Positions 16,579 through 22,484 of a stretch of DNA of 64,000 nt are shown piece after piece. Source of the DNA: CALZIK01 sp945787635. Its GTDB lineage: Bacteria; Acidobacteriota; Thermoanaerobaculia; Multivoradales; JAHEKO01. A program made the position numbers and the translations under genes. The notes beneath the pieces were generated by a model that worked only from the letters and a program-made list of their open reading frames with translations, had not been told where the DNA came from and did not search any database. The stretch lies in assembly GCA_947259725.1 (NCBI GenBank), contig CAMYNM010000010.1, positions 62,001-126,000 on the forward strand. Reading direction: 5' to 3'. Each line of letters begins with the position of its first letter. Position 1 is the first letter of the stretch.

Positions 16579-16584
16579 ACTATA
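16579..16584 (-). promoter_or_regulatory. Possible -10 box of tRNA-Lys
   Basis: The complement reads TATAGT, 31 bases before the mature 5' end. No good -35 is seen; the expected place (16602-16607, TCGACC) lies inside the first REP copy. Between box and tRNA are GCTCC-TTCG-GGAGC, a UUCG tetraloop hairpin, and CCCC-TTTC-GGGG, whose right arm includes the first bases of the tRNA. Confidence 0.4.
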
Positions 16585-16600
16585 ACCGAAACCAGGAGTT

Positions 16601-16903
16601 CGGTCGACACGGAGGTCGACCGCTACGGGTTCCAGGACGAAGACGGTCGACAGAGACGTCGACCGCTACAACCGAACGAAGACGGTCGACAAAGACGTCG
16701 ACCGCTACAACCGAATGAAGACGGTCGACAGAGACGTCGACCGCTACAACCGAATGAAGACGGTCGACAAAGACGTCGACCGCTACAACCGAACGATGAC
16801 GGTCGACAAAGACGTCGACCGCTACAACCGAACGATGACGGTCGACAGAGACGTCGACCGCTACAACCGAACGAAGACGGTCGACAGAGACGTCGACCGC
16901 TAC
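16601..16903 (-). repeat. Tandem array of eight GTAG-headed REP palindromes
   Basis: On the minus strand each copy is GTAG, then CGGTCGAC, a 6-base loop and GTCGACCG. Seven copies start at 16644, 16683, 16722, 16761, 16800, 16839 and 16878, exactly 39 bases apart; a more diverged one is at 16601-16626. Copies differ only at a few loop and linker bases (for example AGAGAC against AAAGAC). A GTAG head next to an imperfect palindrome is the mark of REP elements moved by RAYT-type (IS200/605-like) transposases. The 39-base period keeps frames open on both strands, but this is not coding. Confidence 0.85.
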
Positions 16904-16918
16904 ATATCAATGGCCGCA

Positions 16919-16944
16919 GGTCGGGTAAGGAGGCCCGACGCTAC
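16919..16944 (-). repeat. REP element, second stem type, overlapping the thiS stop
   Basis: On the minus strand: GTAG, CGTCGGGC, a loop, then CCCGACC. The TAG of the head is the stop codon of thiS. The stem sequence differs from the CGGTCGAC type of the adjoining array. Confidence 0.75.
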
Positions 16945-17159
16945 CCGCCCTGAACGAAGCGGACGATCTCGAGGCGATCGCCCCCGCCGAGCCGAGTCGA
17001 GGCGTAGGCCGGTCGGCGAACGATCGAGCCGTTGTGCTCGACCGCTACGGCACGCGGATCCAGACCGAGCGACACCAGCAACGACTCGAGGGTCTCCTCG
17101 CGAGTCAGCTCGCGCTCCTCGCCGTTGACCAGGATCTTGCCGTGGGCGACCGCGCTCAT
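16941..17159 (-). CDS. thiS: Sulfur carrier protein ThiS
   Basis: The 72-residue ubiquitin-fold protein has ILVNGEERELTREETLESLL, then GLDPRAVAVEHNGSIV and DRLEIVRFVQGG. It ends in the Gly-Gly that is adenylated by ThiF and turned into a thiocarboxylate for thiazole synthesis. ThiG and ThiF are not in the window. MoaD is the main alternative, but the AVAVEHNGSIV region fits ThiS. The stop codon TAG is formed by the GTAG head of a REP element. It follows the unknown 230-residue gene by three bases, so both are co-transcribed. Confidence 0.9.
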   Translation of the reverse strand: MSAVAHGKILVNGEERELTREETLESLLVSLGLDPRAVAVEHNGSIVRRPAYASTRLGGGDRLEIVRFVQGG

Positions 17160-17162
17160 TCG

Positions 17163-17855
17163 TTAGATGAGGTGCTTGATCTCGGCACTGCCGGCGTCGC
17201 TCGTCGCGGTAATGATGAGCGCCGCCGTGCCTTTGGCGATCGCCGGGATCGCGACGCGGAGGTTCAAGTTGCCTTCGTCGTTGGTCGCGCCCGAACCCAG
17301 AATCTCGGGATCGGCCACCGTCGAGATCAGCTTGACCGCGATCTTGGCGCCGACGACCGGTTTGCTCGACGAGCTGGTCTTGGCGTGAAACGCGAGCAGC
17401 GCGTCGCTGCCGAGCGCTAGCTCGCCCATCGAATCCATCACCAGGATGAGGTATTCCTGCTCGGCCTCCATGTTGAGGTAGTCGAGGATTACTTGATCCA
17501 AGCTCTGGGAGCCGCTCGAGGTGGAGGGCGCGGACGGACCGGCTCCGGACGGCGCCACGGGCGCTCTCGCAGGGCTGGCGAGCGGACCGATGCGGTTCTC
17601 GGCCTCGGAGTCGAGCTTGCCGGTACGGATCTCGGCGATCAGCTTCCGGTGCTGAGTCTCGAGCCGCTCCAGAATCTCGTCTTTGCCGCCGCCATCCTTG
17701 AGAAGCTGCGCATATTCCGTGCGCCGACGATGAAGGATCTGACCGCCCACGTATACCAGACTCTCGATGCTCGGGTTGTCCAGGCCCTTGTCCTCGGTCT
17801 GGACATGAAACACCACTCCGCGGTGCTTGACGTCGGTGTTGTAGCCGGTGATCAT
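17163..17855 (-). CDS. Conserved-looking protein of unknown function, 230 residues
   Basis: I do not recognise a named family. The N-terminal part (residues 1-80) has YNTDVKHRGVVFHVQTEDKG and ESLVYVGGQILHRRRT, a pattern suggesting a conserved beta-rich domain. An Ala/Pro/Ser-rich linker lies at about 90-118. The C-terminal domain (about 120-230) is beta-rich, ending AALIITATSDAGSAEIKHLI, possibly Ig-like. No signal peptide is seen. It sits three bases before thiS, an operon arrangement that does not explain its role. Confidence 0.55.
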   Translation of the reverse strand: MITGYNTDVKHRGVVFHVQTEDKGLDNPSIESLVYVGGQILHRRRTEYAQLLKDGGGKDEILERLETQHRKLIAEIRTGKLDSEAENRIGPLASPARAPVAPSGAGPSAPSTSSGSQSLDQVILDYLNMEAEQEYLILVMDSMGELALGSDALLAFHAKTSSSSKPVVGAKIAVKLISTVADPEILGSGATNDEGNLNLRVAIPAIAKGTAALIITATSDAGSAEIKHLI

Positions 17856-18043
17856 CCGAAAGCGCTCCAGCGGCGTATTGTAGTTCGCTGGAGGGCCGGC
17901 GCGCTGCCGAGCCGGTCACACCCTGGTAGGTGGCCTCAATACGCTGGGCACGGACTAGGATCGAGCGACCGGGCTTCAAGCCCAGGGAATAACCGGCTCC
18001 GACACCTCGTTCTCAACACCGAACCGAACGTCCGGGAGGCTTC

Positions 18044-18622
18044 ATGGTCCAAACAAGAAAGTACGCGCTACTGGCTCTGACGGCAGCTCTGCTGCTCGGT
18101 GCCCTGATCCTTTCGAGCGCCCCCGGTTCATCCGCTAGTTCATCCGCCCGCGCTTCCGAAGACCCCAAAGGAGAGACCAAGGTGTACGCCAAACCCGATC
18201 CCGACGAGCTGCGCGAGAAGTTGACCCCGCTCCAGTGGAACGTCACTCAGGAAGAGGGCACCGAGCCTCCGTTCCGGAACGAGTACTGGGACAACAAGGA
18301 GGCCGGGATCTACGTGGACCTGGTGAGCGGCGAGCCGCTCTTCAGCTCGCTCGAGAAGTACAAGTCCGGAACCGGCTGGCCGTCGTTCTGGAAGCCGCTC
18401 GAGCCCGAGCACATCGTCGAGAAGGTAGACCGGAAGCTCTTCTTGAAGCGCACCGAGGTCCGCTCGAAGAACGGCGATTCGCACCTCGGTCACGTCTTCG
18501 AGGACGGCCCCGAGCCCACCGGGCTGCGCTACTGCATGAACTCGGCCGCGATGCGCTTCATCCCGGTCGCAGAGCTCGAGGCCGAGGGCTACGGCGAGTA
18601 TTTGAAGCTGTTCAAGGAGTAG
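18044..18622 (+). CDS. msrB: Exported methionine-R-sulfoxide reductase MsrB
   Basis: MsrB reduces methionine-R-sulfoxide in proteins. The 192 residues begin with an export signal (about 1-36), so this form acts in the periplasm. Landmarks are TGWPSFW at 110-116, HLGHVF near 147-152 and the catalytic Cys164 in RYCMNSAAMRF. The zinc-binding Cys pairs of many MsrBs are absent; GIYVDLVSGEPLF stands where CxxC is expected. The last codon and the TAG stop are followed directly by a REP palindrome whose GTAG head contains the stop. It stands alone, divergent from the 230-residue gene. Confidence 0.93.
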   Translation: MVQTRKYALLALTAALLLGALILSSAPGSSASSSARASEDPKGETKVYAKPDPDELREKLTPLQWNVTQEEGTEPPFRNEYWDNKEAGIYVDLVSGEPLFSSLEKYKSGTGWPSFWKPLEPEHIVEKVDRKLFLKRTEVRSKNGDSHLGHVFEDGPEPTGLRYCMNSAAMRFIPVAELEAEGYGEYLKLFKE

Positions 18623-18644
18623 CGTCGGGCGTCTCTGCCCGACG
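18619..18644 (+). repeat. REP element overlapping the msrB stop
   Basis: GTAG at 18619-18622 is followed by CGTCGGGC, a loop GTCTCT, and GCCCGACG. TAG of the head is the msrB stop codon. It forms an inverted pair with the copy at 18669-18694. Confidence 0.8.
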
Positions 18645-18668
18645 GGTTCGCTCTGGGACAACGAGTCA

Positions 18669-18694
18669 CGTCGGGGACGCAGCCCCGACGCTAC
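18669..18694 (-). repeat. REP element, inverted partner
   Basis: On the minus strand: GTAG, CGTCGGGG, loop CTGCGT, CCCCGACG. Together with 18619-18644 it makes a head-to-head REP pair separated by 24 bases, similar to BIME arrangements, in the 103-base gap between two convergent genes. Confidence 0.8.
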
Positions 18695-18725
18695 CTCGGG
18701 AAGGGGCGGTTTCCAGACGGGGCGC

Positions 18726-20339
18726 CTACGCCACGCCGCCGTAGGCGACGCCGGTGAGATGGGCGACGTCTCGCTTCCAGGTGGTCAGGTCACTCGAACG
18801 GAACTGACCGAGGTGGGTGTGGCCGCATGCGCGCGCCAGCACCTGCATCAGCTCGACCGAGGCGGCGAAGAAACGAGCCAGGCGCTCGGCGGCCTCGTCC
18901 ACCGGGAGGCGGGCGCGCAGGTGCTCTTTCTGGGTCGCGATGCCCACCGGGCAGTTGTTGGTGTGACAGGCGCGCATGCCGAGGCAACCGATCGCTTGAA
19001 TGGCCGAGTTCGACACCGCGATTCCGTCGGCGCCGAGCGCCAGCGCCTTGGCAAAGTCGGCCGGCGTTCGCAGGCCTCCGGTGATGAAGAGAGTGACCTC
19101 GCCCGAAACCCCACGTTTGTCGAGATGCCGCCGAGCGCGCGCCAGCGCGGGCAGGGTCGGCACCGAGATGTTGTCGCGAAACAACAGTGGCGCGGCGCCG
19201 GTCCCGCCGCCGCGGCCGTCGAGAATGATGTAGTCGACTCCGATTCGAAGCGCCGCGTCGATGTCGTCTTCGATGTGCTGGGCCGAGAGCTTGAAGCCGA
19301 TCGGTATCCCACCCGAGCACCCGCGTACCTCGTCGGCGAAGTGCCGGAAGGGATCTTCGTCCTCCCAATCCGGAAACCGGGCCGGTGAAATCGCCGGCGT
19401 CCCGGGCTCGAGCTTGCGCACCTCGGCGATCTTGCCCTGGACCTTCTCGCCCGGAAGGTGTCCGCCGGTGCCGGTCTTGGCCCCTTGCCCGCCCTTGAAG
19501 TGAAACGCCTGCACCCGCTCGAGCTTGTCCATCGAGAAGCCGAAACGTGCCGAGGCGAGCTCGTAGAAATAGCGACTGTTGGCCTCCTGCTCTTCCGGGA
19601 GCATCCCGCCCTCACCCGAGCAGATGCCGGTGTTGGCGAGCTCGGCGCCCTTGGACAGCGCGACCTTGGCCTCGAACGAGAGCGCACCGAACGACATGTC
19701 GGAAACGATGATCGGAATCGCGAGCTCGAGCGGCTTCGCGGCCTTTGGCCCGACCACGAGCTCGGTTCCGACCGGAACTTCGTCGAGCTGCGGCACCCGG
19801 GCGAGCTGCGCGGTGACGAACTGGAGATCGTCCCAGCTCGGCAGCTCCGCGCGCGACACGCCCATGGCGGCCACCGGGCCGTGATGGCCGACCTTCGACA
19901 ACCCGTCCGTCGCGAGCTTGCGAATCAGCTTGACGTGCGGCTCGGCGGGGCTGCCCTTGGAGTGGTCCTGAAACGTGCCCTGATAGGCGTTTCGCGCGTA
20001 CGGCTGCGGATTGTCGCGCTCCCAGGCGGCGATCTCGTGCTCGTCCACCCACACGGCGCCGTCTTCGATCCAGGACTCGAACTTGTGCAGACGTTCCTCG
20101 GGGTTGTAGGAGCTGACCCCGCTCGCAAACTCGTAGTCCCAGTCGTGCACGCCACAGACGATGTCGTCACCGCGCACGAAGCCGTCGGCCATGAGCGCTC
20201 CGCGGTGCTGGCACCTTCCGTAGAGGACCGAGGCGCCGTCGTCGAAGCGCACGACGACCAGGTCGACGTTTGCCACCAGAGCGTGAGCGGGCTCGCGGTC
20301 GGCGAGCGATTCCCAGTCGGCGACCTTGACTTTCTTCAT
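18726..20339 (-). CDS. Rieske-type ferredoxin fused to glutamate-synthase-like FMN domain
   Basis: The 537-residue protein has an N-terminal Rieske [2Fe-2S] domain with Cys43-x-His45 and Cys62-x-x-His65. A glutamate synthase large-subunit central/FMN domain follows from about residue 150. Motifs there include GGQGAKTGTGGHLPG (residues about 284-298), DGRGGGTGAAP and the iron-sulfur Cys cluster CLGMRACHTNNCPVG. It lacks the glutaminase domain of GltB, so it uses ammonia or serves another redox reaction. The ATG at 20339 has AAAGGAG upstream and overlaps the stop of the solute-binding gene by four bases. An in-frame extension to 20924 overlaps that gene entirely and is rejected. Confidence 0.88.
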   Translation of the reverse strand: MKKVKVADWESLADREPAHALVANVDLVVVRFDDGASVLYGRCQHRGALMADGFVRGDDIVCGVHDWDYEFASGVSSYNPEERLHKFESWIEDGAVWVDEHEIAAWERDNPQPYARNAYQGTFQDHSKGSPAEPHVKLIRKLATDGLSKVGHHGPVAAMGVSRAELPSWDDLQFVTAQLARVPQLDEVPVGTELVVGPKAAKPLELAIPIIVSDMSFGALSFEAKVALSKGAELANTGICSGEGGMLPEEQEANSRYFYELASARFGFSMDKLERVQAFHFKGGQGAKTGTGGHLPGEKVQGKIAEVRKLEPGTPAISPARFPDWEDEDPFRHFADEVRGCSGGIPIGFKLSAQHIEDDIDAALRIGVDYIILDGRGGGTGAAPLLFRDNISVPTLPALARARRHLDKRGVSGEVTLFITGGLRTPADFAKALALGADGIAVSNSAIQAIGCLGMRACHTNNCPVGIATQKEHLRARLPVDEAAERLARFFAASVELMQVLARACGHTHLGQFRSSDLTTWKRDVAHLTGVAYGGVA

Positions 20340-21415
20340 GGGGAGTCTCCTTTCTTTGCCGCGCGGTAGGCGTCGCGGATCTCGACCGCGCGATCGAAGA
20401 CCTCCGCCGGCACGAAGGCCTCGCGCATGTCGCTCGCAAACGCCTCCGCCGCGTCCAGCCACTCCCGCTCGCCGGGCGTGCCCGTGATTGTGATGACTTC
20501 GAGGCCGCGCTGCCTCATCTCCTCGACCGCCTCCCGATCCTGAGCCGGGATCTCGGCCCGGAACTGCTTGCCGACCGCGCGACCCGCCGCTAGCACGCTC
20601 GCCTGGTCGGAGGCAGTGAGCTTCGCCCAGGCGCGCTCGTCGACCAGAGTCGCGCCGACGAATGGCGCCAGCCCGAGGTCGATCATGTGCCCCGCCGACC
20701 GAAACCACTGCAACGAGAGCGCCGCGATCGGCGTCGCGGGCAGAGTCTTGAACATGCCGGTCTCGAGCCCCATCAGGATGTCGGTGCCCGCCAGGGGCAC
20801 GGGCCGGAAGCCGTGCTTTCGCCAGAGTTGCTCCATGCGCGCATCGCCCGCCCATTGAAACACCTCGAGAGCCTGGAGATCGGCGAAGCTCTCGACCGGC
20901 CTGGCGGTGTAGAAGTAGATCCATCCCGCATGTGCCCAGTGGAGCAAAACGAAGCCCTTCTCGCGCAGCCTGGCCTCGAGGTCGGGCCCCATGATCTCGA
21001 AGACGTGAAACAGCTCATCGTACGAGTCGAAAAACATCGGGATCTCGAAGAGCGCGAACGCCGAATCGATGTCAGACAGGCCGGAGACGGTTACCGTCCC
21101 CGCCTGCAGCTGACCGATGCGCATCTTGCGCAGGACGTCGGGGTCGTCACCCGCGACACCGCCGGGATAGATGCGCAGCTGCACCCGACCACCGGTCTCG
21201 CGCCGCCACTCGTCCCCCATCATCTTGAGCGCCCGATCCCAGAATGAGCCGCTCGGAATCAGGCTGGCGAGCTTGATAAGGCGGGTTTCGGAAGCGCCCG
21301 CCAAGGCTGACTCCGGCTCCACGACGGGCGCCAGAAGCGCCGCCACCAGGACCAGGATCAGCATCTGGATCAGCGCCGACGAGCGGCCCACGCGCCTACT
21401 CGATGAAGTATTCAT
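20336..21415 (-). CDS. TRAP transporter solute-binding protein (DctP/TatP type)
   Basis: The 359 residues start with an uncleaved or cleavable signal segment (LIQMLILVLVAALLAPVV). The DctP fold follows: IKLASLIPSGSFWD, then GRVQLRIYPGGVAGDDPDVL and EIPMFFDSYDELFHVFE. The hallmark Arg region lies near MRIGQLQAGTV. TRAP binding proteins capture organic acids or amphipathic ligands in the periplasm. The start ATG at 21415 has GGAG eight bases before and lies inside the end of the TatT gene (20-base overlap). No DctQ/DctM membrane genes are in the window. Confidence 0.88.
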   Translation of the reverse strand: MNTSSSRRVGRSSALIQMLILVLVAALLAPVVEPESALAGASETRLIKLASLIPSGSFWDRALKMMGDEWRRETGGRVQLRIYPGGVAGDDPDVLRKMRIGQLQAGTVTVSGLSDIDSAFALFEIPMFFDSYDELFHVFEIMGPDLEARLREKGFVLLHWAHAGWIYFYTARPVESFADLQALEVFQWAGDARMEQLWRKHGFRPVPLAGTDILMGLETGMFKTLPATPIAALSLQWFRSAGHMIDLGLAPFVGATLVDERAWAKLTASDQASVLAAGRAVGKQFRAEIPAQDREAVEEMRQRGLEVITITGTPGEREWLDAAEAFASDMREAFVPAEVFDRAVEIRDAYRAAKKGDSP

Positions 21416-22319
21416 CGATCCGCTCCAACAGCAATGCGGCGCGCCGCTGGGCGACCAGGTTGGCGAGTCGCCGCTCGGGCACCTCATCGGGGTCGACCGC
21501 CAGGGCCGCCTCGAGCAACTCGATGAACTCGGCGCGCCCTTGCTCGGCGACGACCACGCCCGAGGCCAACGACACGTACGGCGCAGCGCTGTGACCGCCG
21601 GACAGCTCGACCGCTCGTTCGAAGAAGTTTCGGGCCCGTTCGGGAGATCCGCCCATCGCCTCGGGCAGCGATTCGAGCGAGATCAGGACTTCCTGAACGG
21701 CACCGTCGTCATAGCGCCCGTCGAGCGCGAGCACCCGGCGCATCATGGCCTGCACGGCCGGAAGATCGGCGACGACGTCGAGACGGTGCGCTCCGGCTGA
21801 CATCGCGGCGCCCCAGGAGGCGCCCGTCCAGTAAAGAAGATCGATCTGTGAAGCATCGATCTCGGTGGCGGCGGCCTCGGGCTCGACGCGCAGTCGTTCG
21901 CCGATTCCCGGGTGGTCTTTTTCGAGCGCCTGCAGACAGTAGTCGCGGGCGCGCAGAAACAGCGCCACGGCACGGTCGCGCTGGCGCTCCGACTCGCGAT
22001 AGTCGTCGAGCTCGAGCCGCTCGGCGCGAGCCTGAACGAACGCGTACGAGTACTGGGTAAAGCCGCTGCAGGCGGAGAGCAGAAGCGAGAGGTTGCCGGG
22101 CGACTCCACGATCAACGCCTCGATGGTCTTGAGCGAGAAGGGCAGCGCCTGCTCGACGAGCTCGGGGTCGTTGTCCGAGGCATAGACGTCGCCGGCCGAG
22201 GCCAGGGCGTCGGCCAGACCGTTGATCGCGAGCTTGCGAATCGAGCAGCCCGAGGCCAGAAGCCCAGCTAGAGCTAGCGCGGAAAGTGCGCTCCGACCGA
22301 GACTCTGTCGAGAAAACAT
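21396..22319 (-). CDS. TatT-like TRAP-associated TPR lipoprotein
   Basis: The 307-residue protein begins with a lipoprotein signal peptide ending LLASGCS. An all-helical body follows with degenerate TPR-like repeats and segments such as LLLSACSGFTQYSYAFVQA and YWTGASWGAAMSAGAHR. These are typical of the T-component (TatT) of tetratricopeptide-associated TRAP systems first described in Treponema. TatT trimers bind the P-protein and may handle hydrophobic ligands. The gene overlaps the DctP-type gene by 20 bases. The start at 22319 is preferred over an upstream in-frame codon because it creates the signal peptide. Confidence 0.85.
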   Translation of the reverse strand: MFSRQSLGRSALSALALAGLLASGCSIRKLAINGLADALASAGDVYASDNDPELVEQALPFSLKTIEALIVESPGNLSLLLSACSGFTQYSYAFVQARAERLELDDYRESERQRDRAVALFLRARDYCLQALEKDHPGIGERLRVEPEAAATEIDASQIDLLYWTGASWGAAMSAGAHRLDVVADLPAVQAMMRRVLALDGRYDDGAVQEVLISLESLPEAMGGSPERARNFFERAVELSGGHSAAPYVSLASGVVVAEQGRAEFIELLEAALAVDPDEVPERRLANLVAQRRAALLLERIDEYFIE

Positions 22320-22383
22320 GACGGCTATCCTAGCCTGCCCGACGTCGGGGTGTTCGCGGCAGGTGTGGACGGTCAGGACGAAT

Positions 22384-22409
22384 GTAGCGGTCGAGCTCTG
22401 GCTCGACCG
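22384..22409 (+). repeat. REP element
   Basis: GTAG, CGGTCGAG, a short loop CTCTGG, CTCGACCG. Same head and near-identical stem to the 16.6 kb array, opposite strand to the two copies that follow. Confidence 0.8.
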
Positions 22410-22418
22410 AATCGAAGA

Positions 22419-22444
22419 CGGTCGACAGGGGCGTCGACCGCTAC
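22419..22444 (-). repeat. REP element
   Basis: Minus strand: GTAG, CGGTCGAC, loop GCCCCT, GTCGACCG. One of two direct copies 40 bases apart. Confidence 0.85.
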
Positions 22445-22458
22445 AACCCGATAGAAGA

Positions 22459-22484
22459 CGGTCGACAGGGGCGTCGACCGCTAC
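22459..22484 (-). repeat. REP element overlapping the stop of the 866-residue fusion gene
   Basis: Minus strand: GTAG, CGGTCGAC, loop GCCCCT, GTCGACCG. TAG of the head (22481-22483) is the stop codon of the hydrolase/DedA/ATP-grasp gene. Confidence 0.85.

Noticed and set aside
16601..16903. Possible CRISPR array
   Set aside because: The units between palindromes are constant, not unique spacers, and no cas gene is near. The GTAG head fits REP elements.
16623..16910. Open frames with a 13-residue repeat on both strands
   Set aside because: They arise because the REP period (39 bases) is a multiple of three. There is no ribosome binding site and the palindromic structure explains the sequence.
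20340..20924. Extended start of the Rieske/glutamate-synthase gene
   Set aside because: It would overlap the whole end of the TRAP binding-protein gene. AAAGGAG before 20339 marks the real start.
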